64,000 nt of DNA from Pythium myriotylum (lineage: Eukaryota > Oomycota > Peronosporomycetes > Pythiales > Pythiaceae): contig JALJCQ010000009.1 in assembly GCA_023091665.1 (NCBI GenBank), positions 1,860,001 through 1,924,000 on the forward strand, read 5' to 3'. Numbering within the stretch: the stretch's first letter is position 1; each line of letters opens with the position of its first letter. A model generated the notes under the pieces. It made no database searches, had not been told where the DNA came from, and saw only the letters and a program-made list of their open reading frames with translations. Both the position numbers and the translations under genes were made by a program. Of this stretch, positions 1-12,956 are shown in pieces.

Positions 1-3000
1 TTACCGAGGAATAGTGCATCGTCACTCGAATCGCTTGACCTCTCACGCAATACTCGAATGCATTTCCTCACCGTTGCGCACCTCGTTCGAGTGCTCCATG
101 TCGGTAAACTGAAGGAGCTGGACGTGTCTCACTGTGCTCAAATCACCGATGACACACTCATCGCATTGGGTCGATACACCCCATCTCTCACTGTACTGCG
201 GTTGGCATTCTGCACGCAACTGACTGACGTCGGCGTCATCCGCCTTGTTAAGTTCGTGCCTCTCGAGAGCGAACAGTTGGCCGATTTTGTAGATGATGAT
301 GATTCCCGACCACGTTGCGTGGACCTCAGGGTTCTCGATCTTACAGGTTGCTACCTCGTCACAAGTGACGGCATCAAAGCTGTCGCGAACAACTGCCCCA
401 GATTAGAGACGTTAATGGTCGATGGACTTCGGCGTATCCTTGCGACAGCGCTGAATGCACTTGCGTCGAACTGCAACACGCTGCACACGCTTCACTGGGG
501 TGGTATCCTTGTCCAGTCGGGGTCTGGCAGCGGCGGGACTCATACCGGCTTCTTCTCTGTTCCAACGATCGACGCTGCGGCCGCACGAGCGATAAGCAAC
601 ATGTCCACACTCCACACGCTCCGCGTTGGGGCTTCCAAGTGTGACTCAGACGCTCTTGCGCGGTGTCTCGCTCGTATCGGACCTCGGCTGAGGGAGTTTG
701 ACGCGTCGAGCATCGCCACGGACGTGCTGTGCGCCAGCATCGCCTCACACTGCACACAACTGCGCTGTCTGCGGCTAAGTCGCAGCCGCTACTTCTCGGA
801 AGCCGCCTTTCTCGCCGTTGCTACCACCTGTACTCAACTCCGGGTGCTCGATCTCGAAAGCTGTGAGCAAGTCCACGATCTCTCACTCACGACGCTCGCA
901 AGACACTGCAACTCGCTCGAGAGGCTCGTTCTAAGCAACGACTGGCAAGTCACCGACCTCGGAGTCTCGTTCCTCGCTCAGCGTAGTCCTTCACTGGTCC
1001 GCCTGCAGTTGCGCAACTGTCCGGAGGTCTCACCTCAGTGTCTGCGTACGATCGCCAGCCGCAACTCGTTCGTTGTTGCGACCCAGGACGGCCTCGAGCC
1101 CAAACCCGCGGCTGTCATAGCGTTCCTCAAGCTCGACCGTGAAATGGACGCGGCGGCGCGGCGCCTCACTCGCTGGTTGCGAGACATACTAGCTGATCGG
1201 TCCCATTCCAAGTCGGCCGTTGAGCGCGCGCTCCGCCATGTACGGAGACGGCGGCGTTGCGCCAGGCGCATCCAGCGTGCCGTGCGCCGCTGGCTCGCCC
1301 ATCGGCGCCAACTACAGCTCATCACCGCTGCGCAGCGCGCCAGGCAGCGCAAAGTGAGTGCCCACTGGCGCTGGGTCGCTGCCTACTGCACACTGTACCG
1401 CCTGCTGAGGAACCACCACCGCCGGTGGCTCGTGTTGCGTCATGAGGCCGCGTTCCGACGGGCTGAAGCTGAGCGAGAGCGCGTGAAAGTGGCCGCGACA
1501 GACGTCCAGCGTGTCTACCGAGGGTGGCATGGCCGCCAACAAGCTCGACAGCGGCGCAAGCAAGTGGCAGAACTTGGACGGCGACGTCAAGCGAGTGCGC
1601 TGTGCCTACAGCGTGTCTGGCGCGGTACCAAGGCTCGCCGTCGAGCGAGGGAAGTTGCTTCAGCGTGCTGGAAAAACACGATCGAGAAGATCCGAGAGGT
1701 CGAAGCCGAGTCGCTAGCGGCAGTTGCCATTACGCGCACAGCGCGGGGCTTTCTCGGGCGCCGCCGCTCTCTCCACCGCGCAAAGTACCTCGAAGACCTC
1801 CGACTCGTGCGCAAGCGCAGCGCAGCGACGATCCAGAGGAGCGTTCGCGCGTACTTCGCTCGCGTTTTGTTCAAGTGCCAGCTCGCACGCGGTGCAACGG
1901 CGTTGCAGCGCGTGTATCGTGGGTTCCGCGGCCGCCGACTCGCGCGTTCGGTCGTGCTGCAGCGGGCATATGCCCGCCCACCGATCTTGCTCCTTCTCAG
2001 TCCACTCTCGATCTTCTCGAGAGAGCTAGCGGTTGCCTGGAAGACCAGGCTCGACGCTGGTGAACGGATCGCGACGACGCTGCAGTGCTTCTATCGTGGG
2101 TACTTCCACGGGCGACTTCCTCGGCGGCGTCTGCTCGCGGCCAATCGCCAGCGAGAGTTTGAGCACGATGTGTCTGCGCGTTGTCTCCAGCACTTCTTCC
2201 GCAGCCTCCTGTAGGTGATCCTTTGCCAGGTCACCAGCAAGTTCTTCCTTCTCACCCGTGGTTTGCCGTAGCATTGTCAACCGCCTCGGACAGCTTCAGG
2301 TCTTACTGATTCGGCGGAGGCGCGGTGCGACCAAGATCCAGTCAGCCTGGCGTATGTGGAAAGGCAAGGTGCTCGCGACCGCGGCCATGCTACGCCGCGA
2401 TCGGCGTCTTCGTCACACTGCCATCCTTGCAGCACTCGCCGCTGATGGCCCACAGTTGCGAATGCTACAACTGGGTGCTGTCCACGTGCTCGTGACAACA
2501 TATCACCAGTCGCTGGCAACTCGCGGTTGCCAAGCACCCTCGTTTGTTCGCTTCCGTCACCGCTGCGCCACAAGAATCCAGTCCCTCGTGCGTGGCCACC
2601 AGACTCGGCTTTACGTGGCGTGGTTCCGGGGGCGACTGACGGTCGCTAGTCGCTTGATCCAGCGCGAGTGGCGAGCAAAGCTGGCGCGGCGGCGATGGCG
2701 TGCCATGGTCGCCGAGCGTAAGCGCCTCGAGCGGCTCCAGGAGGAAGAGGATCGTGCCGCGCGGGTGGCCCATAAACTCACGGGTCAGTTTGTGCTGGAC
2801 GCGAACGCCAAGTTCGACGTGCATGCACGGCTCCTGCAACAGTGGGCGCGCACCCTCCAGCGACGACAAGTGTTTAGACTCGCGCGGGAAGTGCGCGACG
2901 AGGCACTGCGAGCACGTGCCACCAACAGACTCAGTATGGTGCTGACGCTCTCTACCGAGAGTGTGGTGTTCCAGGCACGGGTCTGGCGCGAGTGTCTCGA

Positions 3001-3463
3001 TCGCAAGCAGCAACTAAGCGAAATGGAGGAAAGTGAGGTTCACGCAGCCGAGAGCGAGATCGCGACGCTAAAGCGCGCCTGCCTGGAGGAGTACGTGGTC
3101 CATGCGGTGGCGGCTGCCGAGTACCAGGAGCTCGTGCGGCGCAAGCGTGACGCAGGCTCGCTGAAAAGGAGGCTCCGCCAGTCGGCTGAGAGCATGAAGC
3201 ACACCATTCAGCCCTTCGCCGAGCAGGCCAAGACGCTCACGATGGAGAGCGCGCGCGTTCACGTCGCAAACAGGCAGTTGCAGGATGAACTGCGTTGTCT
3301 GAAGCAGAGCGTGTCAAGCTTCCACACAAAGCTGGAGGCAATACTGCCACTCGAGCCCCTGCTCTATGAAAAGGACGTGGAGCAGCTCGTAGATCTCCTG
3401 GGACTTCCTCCTGGCAGGGTCTCGTTGCTGCATGAGGAGCTCCACAACATGACGGAGGATTAG
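1..3463 (+). CDS. LRR and IQ-motif protein, 5-prime end missing
   Basis: The frame is open through the left edge, so the start lies outside the window. Exons are 1-2210 and 2272-3463, joined by a 61-nt GT-AG phase-2 intron, giving 1133 visible residues. The first ~330 residues are cysteine-containing leucine-rich repeats of the AMN1/F-box-LRR type (repeated L..L.L..C..(I/V)TD). About nine IQ-like calmodulin-binding motifs follow in tandem (for example ATKIQSAWRMWKGK, ATALQRVYRGFRGRR), then a charged coiled coil. The layout resembles LRRIQ-type proteins, some of which act at cilia and centrosomes; calmodulin binding is expected from the IQ motifs. Precise role unknown; a flagellar or cytoskeletal function is inference. 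Confidence 0.8.
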
Positions 3464-3551
3464 TGAAAATCGAGAATACCACAGTCTCGTATTATCGTTG
3501 TCGGACGCGACTCTTCAGAATCTACATCTTCTAGAGATTCCCTCAAGAAGC

Positions 3552-4662
3552 ATGCGTGTGCTGCTAGTGCTGTTAGTTTTACTTCTGTCTGCCTTAGCGA
3601 CGCACGCACAAGTGATTGCAGCACCTGACAAGGGTGACGAACTCGAAGTCCGCGCGTTTGTTGAGGGCCAGGACCGACTGGATGTCGAGCAGCGTGATAG
3701 AGAGCCCGAAGATGTGATCGACATCAACAGCTACAGGTGCGAGACGCCCGCGCAGGAAGCGATCGAGCGAGAGGTTCTCACTCTAGCTCCTCACCCAGCT
3801 ACGAGGCACCGACACAGTTTGTGATTGGTCTTCTTCTGGACCCATGCAGAAATCGAGACGTCGACTGCTGCAGTGATCGCTTCGGCGAACCGGTTGGTAC
3901 TGCGCCGATTTATGGTCAGACTCCAAGCTGAAGAAAAATACATGCTTGTTCGTTATGTAGGCGTATACCACAGATGCTCTCGCAGCGAAGGAGAAGATCT
4001 CGCTTCTCGATGAGTCTGGCGCGCCACTGCAAGTCAGTGCAAGTCGCCTAAGCGATCGCCCCTCGGTCTTCGATCCGGATTGCTACGTGGACTTGACGAA
4101 CGGCAGTGTCTACAGACTTCTCAAGGCACACACAACTGGAGGGCTGAAGGTATCCAAGCTGTATGTCGACTCAGGATGTGTAGGCCGTCTGCGAGCACTC
4201 GCACCGTTGGACGCAGTCGTGATGCCACCATGTTGGGATCGCAACGACAGCGTTAATGCTCTGTTGCCGTGCTTCGGTGTTGATGGCCGCAAGCAGGCGA
4301 ACTGTGTTGCAGTCGCGTACATGCAAACGGGTTTGGTCGTGCAGTGCTTCGGTGACTTTGCACTGGACAATCATTGCGGTACATTTCTCGAGATCCACGA
4401 GCCTGACAGCGAAGTAATCTTAAGCCAGACACGTTTGCTGGGTGAGTACACGAGCGGATTTAGGACAACAACGCTTCCCCTGTTATTCCAAGGGGACCAT
4501 GCACGCACTGTCTGTCGTGGTGCCTACGAAATCTGGTGGGTACAACGTACGCGATATAACTTTATCGTCCAGAAGAAGAAAAGCTTTCGTATTATCGATC
4601 CTCCTTGTGACTTCGACTTTGCGACGAACAAATACAAAAATTTCCATATCCTCACTACTTAA
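3552..4662 (+). CDS. Putative secreted cysteine-containing protein, unrecognised
   Basis: The start ATG is followed by a clear signal peptide (MRVLLVLLVLLLSALATHAQ, cleavage likely after THA). Exons are about 3552-3736, 3787-3896, 3974-4441 and 4493-4662, all phase-consistent, giving 310 residues. The second intron could instead begin at 3915, adding six residues. The mature part holds about a dozen cysteines (DPCRNRDVDCC, SGCVGRL, MPPCWDRN, VVQCFGDF, NHCGTF, RTVCRGA) spaced like a disulfide-bonded extracellular domain. I do not recognise the family. There is no RxLR, CHxC or LxLFLAK effector signature and no transmembrane helix after the signal. Its stop codon overlaps that of the convergent EF-hand gene. 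It could be extracellular or attached to the flagellar surface, but no function is assigned. Confidence 0.7.
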
Positions 4663-7600
4663 GCCAGCCAGCCTTCGTCGTAGGCTGGGAGATGTGGCGG
4701 GGTGTTGGGAATTTCCACCCTCAAGTTAGTCGGCTTGATCATCTTCATCTTCTCTGGTGATTTAGGGGCAGCAGGGAAATCTTCTTCGTTGAGAGCAGAA
4801 ATTCCGGTTAGCGGAAGACGACATAGATCACACTGGGTCGCACCAGCACGATTGCGGAACTCACAAGCGCTGCACTTAAGAAGTGTCTCGTAATGAACCG
4901 ATGCAGGATTCTGGGCTGCACATATCTCACAAATTGACGAATTCAAACGTTTCTGTGTGTGTAGACAAACGGGGCAGTTCCACCCCCGAGCCCGACTCGA
5001 TGGCACGTCTGGGAACGCTGCCACCTCAGTGGCTGGAGGCAAGTCGAGGCTCGGGAGCTTTGGCGCCCTCGAGTCAGGGTTGCGGAGTCTATGGAAAGCT
5101 GGGCGGCCATTTCGCATGTCTTCGGCAGCTGTCTCGTCTCGAGGAGTTCTGTCTGACAACGCTGACAGCGTCTTTACGAGAGCCGAGCTAAATTCAATGT
5201 AGTCGAACTTGCCGGACGAAACTGGTGTGAATCGACTGAGGATGTTCCTTGCCATATCGTCTGTCGGCCATATGTCGAACTTCCTTAGTACTGAGTGCAT
5301 TGCTTCAGGTGCCACGAATCCTGTGGCTTTCGTGTCATATAGCTCAAATGATTGAAGTAATGTCTGGCTGTCAATCCTTCTTGTACTCATAAGGTCGTGG
5401 AAGTATGGTCGAAGCAAGCCATCTAAGCGCTTGAGCTCTTCGGGGAATAACGGTCGTGGCGGGGTGATATTGAAAGCATTTTGCCCAGGATTGTGCAGTA
5501 AATGCCCGTCGGTAGTCTTGGGTGGAACTGGAAGCGGGATTACTTGCGCTGGTGCTGGTCGGTTGTCTTGGGCTTTAGGAGGTGCGAAGGCATCCAAGAT
5601 CGGTGTCTTCATTTGACCAGTCAATTGGTGGATCAAGAGACGGTAATTGATGATGCCGTTGCCGTCCCCACCGAATGCAACTTTGATCTCGGTCTGCTCT
5701 GTTTCGGTGATCGCACAACCCATAAGACGAAATACGGTCAATAACTCGAGAAGTGTAACAGTGCCGGTTTTGTGAGAGTCGCATTTCTCGAGGAGCTTAC
5801 GACCGCTTATGTTCTGTTGTGCTGCTGCAATGAAGCAATTATATATCTTATCGGCGAGGGTCGAACTGATAGTTTGGCTATCCTTTTTTGCACCTGGAGG
5901 TTTATTCTGTGGGGTTGCTGGCACTTCTGGTTTCTTTTCATCTTGGAGGAGCAAATCCAACTGGTCATTCAGCAGTGTCGCAAGTTTTTTCAGATCATAA
6001 TCTCCACTTCCTTGCCTCAAGTACGAAAGAAGAGTATCTGCCTCTTTCTTCTTGAGACGAAGCCCGAATTTGGTAAGGGTTTTGTATACGCGACTATCAC
6101 TCCCACGTTTGATCGCCCTACTCTTCTCCCAGTCAGATAGCTGGGTTCTCACCTTTGCTCGCAGCATCTCCAGCTCAGATTTGGTTTTGAAATTCCTCCT
6201 GATAGAATCGCTTAAAGTTAAGTTGACTCTTTTTGACCTTTTTTCCTTCGGCTCGCCTTCACCACTGCTGCAAGAAAGATCGTCGTGCCCGTCGTCACTA
6301 CTGTCGCTCTCATCGTTCAGTCTTGATTGTGCGTGTGTAGTTGTGCAAGATTGAGCAACTTTGAGATCGTTGAGGAAAGCCGCAAAATTGATTGCAACCC
6401 CGCTATGTAGCACAGATGTTGACTCGTATGACCTTGTAAGTGAGTCTGCATCCACTTCATGCATATTATAAGGAACATTGTGCTCAATGAGTCGGGCGAG
6501 AAACTTATCCATGATCTTCTCAAAAGTTCTGGACTTGACCAAGAATTCGTGAGAAGCACTTGCCGGAAGTCGATATTTTTGAAAGTATTTCTCGAATGGG
6601 AAAGGCGGACGTAGCTTGTCGTTTAGTTTTGCTACCAAGAGAATAGTGCTTGGTAGAGCGCGGGAGCTGCCTGTTTGACCCTTCCCTGGTGATGAACTTC
6701 TTGTGGATTGCGATGGAGAAGTAGGTTTTGGACTCCGCGGCGGTGAAGGGCCAGAAGACCGGGAATCGTGCAAGATCGACCTAGTCTTGCCGACGTCATT
6801 CCCTCTTTCTCCTCTTTCTTCTGCTTCTTTATACCCAAGATTCACTTTTGCGTTTAATCTATCAACTCCGTTTGTAGCGAAGTCAACAAACTCCTTGTAG
6901 GAGATGACCCCATCGCCATTCACATCAAGAAATTGGAGTAGAAGGCTCTCGTCATCAGGTGTAAGAAATCGGCGAAGTCCTGTTTTTTGCAGCACGTGGA
7001 CGAATTCGTCAATTGATATTGTGCCGTTTCTATCAGCATCAAACTCATCGAAGCACTGAAATAGTCGCTCTTCCGCATCCTTGCCCCCAGTCGCCACGTA
7101 ACTTTGAATTCCTTGGTGGAGCCTCGATATGTATCCGTCTAACAGACCCGAGTCTATTGCATTCTCACCCTCTCTTTCTTTGAAGAGACATACCGGACCA
7201 TGATCCATGAAGTTGCAAAATGCAACCACGTTGAAACCACCGTCAACTGCGTGAAAGCAGCGTTGAATCGACTCGAGTTCCTCACGCAAAAAAGGGTGTC
7301 GAACCCCGCTAGCCCAAAGCACTTCCTTCAGTTCGTCGCACGAGACCTGCACAGTGCATCGAGTGTCGCGGGGAGGGCATCCAAACGCTTTCGAGATATC
7401 GAACGGTTGTTTGCCTGCTTCGAGGTGAGCACGCTGAGCTTTCGTGTAATCACGGAAAAGACTACAGAGCAGTTCCAGAACTTCGACTGGCTCGTGAGCA
7501 AGTGCTGCAGTATTGACTTTGTTCTGGCATTGCTCGCAAGTCTGCTGTAACGCATCGCAGAAGTCGCTGTAGAGGATGACACTGGATTCATCTCCACTAA

Positions 7601-10600
7601 ATATCTCAGCAAGAGCTCCAATCTCCTCTTTTTCCATCGTCAACCCCATGTCGCGGAGGGTTTCAGTAAACTGCTGAATGGGTACAACACCATGCGTTTC
7701 CTTGTCCATAATACTGAAGGTTCGCTTCATTGATACACAGAAGCTGCCGACTGTTGCAGAAGTCAAGCGCTCACGAGTAATGATGCTTTGTAGAATGGGC
7801 TCTACAACTTCTAGCTGTGCTTGGTTTTTTTGCGATGACTCCACAACGTTGAAGCGTAGGAACTCTACATAACCGATTCCGCCGGATGCGTTTAGATCAA
7901 ATCGGCGCATCAAGCTCTTCACTTCTCGATCAGTAAGATACTTGTCCACTCCAAGTTCGCGAACCGCAGTCTCGAACTCAGACAACATAATTTGGCCGCT
8001 TTTATCTTTGTCGAACAACCGAAACGGTATCCGATAGTCGAATTTGCCGTCTGGGGTCTTAGCGCAACGCCGCATCTCGTCGCGTAGTAGTTTCACACCC
8101 TCGATGAACGCTGGGCTGTCATAATTGGTGATAAACTCATGTTTCATGTTGCGCCTCTCGCCTTCTCCTCGAATTGCAGCCAAAAACCGATCAATGAGAA
8201 TTGCCCCGTCGCCGCCACAGTCTGCACCCGTCCACTGGATAATGTAGACGAAGTCCTTCAAGTCGAAAGGACCGACGCCGGATGCTTTTTCAGACGATAG
8301 CACATTAACCTCTTTGATGAAGCTGACAAGTGAAAGTCGCCCATTGCCTTCGATATTAAGGCGATCATACATGCCATCAGGTTCACCATCTTCTGGACTT
8401 GGGCCCACAACTTTCTTGAGATCGTATACCATTGATGATCTACAAGTGATACCCGTAAATAAGTATTTTCTGTCCAACCAACGAGTTCGGAAGTTTTACG
8501 GACATTTTTCGAGGTTGATGATTTACGAACGTGTGGTAAGCTGATTGTGTGATCTCTCCATTTGTGGCTGGAGCAATAAGTACGCTAAGTAGTCGGAGCT
8601 TCTCGCTATCAAAACGGATATTATGTCCTCGAAGAATTTTGTCGATAGCGGATGTTACGACTATGCCGCGCTTCGGTTGAAGCAGTTTCCATGAAGATGA
8701 AGAGTCAATCTGTCCATCTTTTGCCATCTTCTTGTTCTGCTTCTCTAATGCCCACATTTTCAGACACTCACCAGCAGTTCTAACACTATCTGCTCTTCTT
8801 TGAGCGGCGTCGCAGATTCCGGTGATGTACCGCAGGAAATCCGAATAATCAACTACCCCATCTTTGTTGACGTCGAGACGCTGGATGATCTTGCTAAGTT
8901 CCGTGTTGGTGAAGTTGATGTGATTATTTGCGAGCAATCGCTGGAAGTCCGATCGGCTGAGTTTGCCATCACCAAGAGCGTTGTACGATTGAAATATGAC
9001 TCTGTAGTTGGGCATCTGCTGTTGCTGTGTCGATTTTGTTGTCATAGATCGTTGTAATGAGCTTACGACGTCGTCACTAACAGAGTATTAGCACGTAAGT
9101 TGTGAGTTTATCCCAAGCACGATAGCTTGATACAGTGACTTGCATTTCTGAGTCGCTCATTTCCAAGAAGCTAGAAAATACCGAGACATCGATAGTCTTC
9201 GTTCCGCAAGGATTGATTCGGTTCCACAGGAGAGGGAAATCCTTGCATCAAGCCTCGAGTCAATGCGTTAACTGGAGTGGAAATTTAAGATTTACATACC
9301 TTCAGTTTCATTTTAATTCCAAAAGACTCGATTCCCGCATGCATTGCTTGTCTGCCAATTGAGCGAGACTTCTTTTGATCGATTTCATCGAAGAGTCTTG
9401 CGATATTGATGGCACCGTCTTGTTCAACAGGAGAGTTCCTCCTCAACATTTGTCGAACATACGCTTCAAGCTCGTCGACGTGCCTTTGTATACTTGATCT
9501 GGTCCGAGGCGACTCGAAGCTCATGCCACCAGCGGTTGTATCTACAAGTTCATCTGACTCGTGGATTTTACGTCTTCGGATCCATAGGAATACTCCATTT
9601 TTCGAACTTCGCTCGTTCAGGTCACCTGGCACAAGCTTGAATCCTCGATGCATAGGGAGCCATAGTCTCGCATCTTTTGCATCATCTTGTTCACCACTTG
9701 ATAGACACATATCGATTACTTCACTCACGTTCTGTGCATTGGCTGGGACGAAGCTTAGCCATATGTATTTATGTTTGCCAAACGCTCCGCCTCGGTTGAT
9801 GTCTTGAAGCAAGCATGTATAGCCCTTCGAGACAAGCTCAGTGTCTCGGGATGTCGGGGCATATCGAATACCTGTAATAGCCGATTTCCCTTCATCTCTA
9901 GGCGCAACTTTGAACCACAGGTGGATTTTTACGTTGGAATCCTCCTGAAGAGCTGGGAATAGTTGCCGAAATCCATCTCTCCTTAGACTGGTTTCTTCAA
10001 CTTCGTTCATTGTGATCTTCAAATCTATTACTCCGTGTTCTACGGGTGGGTGCAGCAGATCGAAGGATACTCGATCATCTTTTATGAAACACTCAAAATC
10101 ATTCACCTTCACAAACCCGTCGCCGTCAACATCCATCAATTGAAGCAAGTAGCGCAGTTCCTACACGGAGTAATCAGGTGTCAAGTACTTCCAAAGTTGT
10201 CATTCTGATTAACTCACTCCGGTCGTCAGGACTACATCCAGTTCCCTCGCTATTGCAGCATGCAGTAATTCCGATGAAATACTTGCCCCACCAGAGCTAG
10301 CCAATCTTCGAAATGTGTCGGTGATCTCATTATCCGTCAGACGCAACTTCCTCAACTGCTTGCGAAACTTGAATAGAAGCAGTCCCCTAGAAACCGTAAT
10401 GAGCAATCTACTGTATGCCACCAAAGAGTCAAAGTTTTACGCACAGCTGATGGTGGTCAAGTAGGCAGAACTCGACGAAGTCCATGTGGCGAACAAGTTT
10501 GGTGTCTTCCGTAGCCATGCGATGAAAGAGCGCGTCTACATGCTCTTCGGGGATTGCCGACTTGAACGCAGCGTCGCTCGCCACTAGCTTGCGGAACTCG

Positions 10601-10986
10601 TGCGCTTGCAGTGTGATCTGGAGTGACGTGAGTCCCTTTTTCTGCATCTTGTCGGAGCCAAACTTCTTCATGAGGTCTTTCAGGTAGTAGTAGATACCGT
10701 TCCCGCCTCGCATCGACGCTGCTTTCTCTCGGAACACCTGGCGCGCGTGGTGGCCAAGCAGGTCGTCTGCGCGCTTGCACAGCATGTACGGACCTTCCTT
10801 GACGCCGTCGAACGTGAGGTTGTGCACGCGGCCCTCCTCCTCGTCGTCGTCCTCCTCCTCCCATCTCGCGGCCTCGGCTTCCTGGCCGTCCATTCCTCTC
10901 ATTGCGGCGCTCGTAGCACGGGCCCTCGCGCCTGCGAGAGGCGTGGACCCGTGGCGCGGCAGCGGCATACTCAAGCGCCGAGCCAT
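4659..10986 (-). CDS. Giant EF-hand / MABP-like / RanBP2-zinc-finger protein
   Basis: Six exons, minus strand: 10986-10445, 10386-10218, 10160-9300, 9241-9095, about 9024-8500 and 8414-4659; every junction keeps frame and the product is about 1999 residues. ATG 10986 (MARRLSMPL) is the first methionine; further upstream only non-ATG codons are in frame. EF-hand loops are spread along the chain, including DVDGDGFVKVNDF, DVNKDGVVDYSDF, DKDKSGQIMLSEF, DADRNGTISIDEF and DVNGDGVISYKEF. Exon 3 carries two strands typical of MABP beta-prisms (ITGIRY then GYTCLLQDINRGG, and GFKLVPGDLN then GVFLWIRR). Two C-x2-C...C-x2-C RanBP2-type zinc fingers occupy the last ~130 residues. A calcium-regulated scaffold, possibly flagellar, is inferred. 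The acceptor near 9025 and the intron at 8499-8415 are the least certain joints; a split into two genes near 9045 is possible. Confidence 0.72.
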
Positions 10987-11130
10987 GCCGATGCGAAACT
11001 GCCACCCCTCGAAGTTGAAGTCAGCCAAATAACCAACGTCACCTCAAAGTAACCAACGCGTGGTGACCATCACTCTGCATCGTGTTCTTCTTTGCCGGAA
11101 GTCCAAGACAAGAGAGAGAGAGAGAGGCAC

Positions 11131-12956
11131 ATGGAGCTTGACTTCGCCGACACGGAGGCGCTGCTCGCGAAGAACGAGGAGCCGCACTTCGGCGACCTGC
11201 CACCGCCCCCGCACGCCGCGCCAGTGGGCGGCCACCGCGTCGAGTTCAAGGACCGCGCGTTCGCGATCGCGTTCGCCGCGAACCTCGGTGGCGTGCTCTT
11301 TGTGGCTGTAGGTCGTCTGGCGCAAACGCAATCTCGCAGTCTCACTGACATAGAACACTCTGACAGCTCTTCTTTGGTTTACCGAACGTTTTCCACCTCT
11401 ACTTCACGATCCACGGGGACGGACCATCGCCATCGGACTCGACCGTCTCCCATGGGCTCCGCATCTTTTCCATTTTTGTGCTCACGTCGTGTGTCGGCGG
11501 AGGGATCTCCGTGTTGTGGCTCCAAATGTTACAGCGCTATGCATCGGACATTATCAACTTCACGCTTCGAGGCAGCATTGTGGCTTTGCTCGTGTCTTCA
11601 GCAATCTCTTTCTTGGACTCGGGCTTGGGCGGTCGCGCTGTCGGGTTTGTAAACTTGTTCTCAGCGATCTGGATCTTCATGTACTACGCCTCGATCCGCC
11701 AGACAATAGGATTTGCTGCTTCCAACCTTGCAGCTGCGTCGCGAATCTTGTGCGAGTTCCCCAACATTGTGTCGACCGCTTACGTTGCTCTCGTAATCCA
11801 AGCTGTGTGGACATTGATTTGGAGTATTGCAGTTATTGGAGTTCTGGCCAAGTCAACCATAAGGTTTCATGATGCAACCGACTTGGGCAATGTGAGCTTC
11901 TTCTTCATGCTGCTGAGGTAAGCAGATGCAAGACGGGTGGCAGTTCCAAATGTTTGACTGTGGCGTTGTTTTCGGAACAGTCTCTTTTGGTTCATTGAAG
12001 TCGTCAAGAACATCGTTCATTGTGTCACTGCTGGGGCTGTCGGTGAGTGGTGGTTTGGCATGCACGACGCCACCACCGTGCAGCGATCACGAATTCGAGC
12101 AGCTACGTTTTCTCTGGGCTCCATTTGTCTCGGTTCCCTCGTAATCGCAGTGCTGAGTGCGTCGAAGGCTGTCTTACTCTCGGCTCCTCGTCGAAAGGGT
12201 CGTCGCAGCCCCAACGCTTGTCTCGAGTGTATCATCAAGTTCGTCTCGAACAACATCCAGTACTTCAACAAATATGCTTTCTGTCATGTTGCAATCTACG
12301 GAAAGGACTTCCAATCTGCAGGATACGATACGATGCGAGTTTTCCGCGACCGTGGGTGGAGCTCGATCATCAACGACACACTGATCTCAAATGTTCTCAC
12401 CGTGGGAGCGCTTGTAGTCGGTAAGGATGTGACTTTATTATTGATGCGAATCCATCTGCAAGTGCTGACACTAACTGTCCATCGGCAGGTGCAACTTCTG
12501 GAGCGATTGGTTCTGCATGGGTCTTCATGACAATGGAATGCACAGCAGAAGAAATTGAGAAGCATCCGGGAAAGTGTGGTAAGTTATGTTTTTGCTATGA
12601 TCGACGCAGCCAAGGCACGCAATTCTCATGTTCGTTCATTGCCGCAGAAACGTTTAACGTGGTCGTTCTCACGTTCGTCGCCTGTGCTGCGATCGGTTAT
12701 GCCATGTGCGCCATTGTGTCGTCAGTTCTTGAATCTATCGTATCGACGATCTTTGTGTGCTTCGCCGAGGTGAGGCTAGTTTGCGATTCTGGGTCTGTGA
12801 CATTTGAGCGCCTCATTATCCGTTTGGCTTGACTCACTCATCTAGGATCCCGCCGCGCTGCAACAAGCCCATCCAGAAGAGCACAGGCGCCTCGTGGATG
12901 CTTGGCGTCGTCTTAAGCCAGATTTGCTCGCCCACCCAACTCATGCCGGCGTCTAG
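11131..12956 (+). CDS. Choline-transporter-like membrane protein (CTL/PNS1, SLC44 family)
   Basis: Exons are 11131-11307, 11367-11917, 11981-12420, 12489-12578, 12648-12769 and 12846-12956 (496 residues), with five introns of 59-76 nt. An N-terminal cytosolic tail precedes FAIAFAANLGGVLFVA, the first of about ten membrane helices. The family hallmark is near the C-terminal third: ECIIKFVSNNIQYFNKYAF followed by HVAIYGKDF and FRDRGWSSIINDTLIS, matching the CTL core where NKYAY.QVAIYG is typical. CTL proteins sit in the plasma membrane or organelles and move choline or related amines; substrate cannot be read here. It is divergent from the EF-hand gene, with 144 bp between start codons. Confidence 0.88.
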
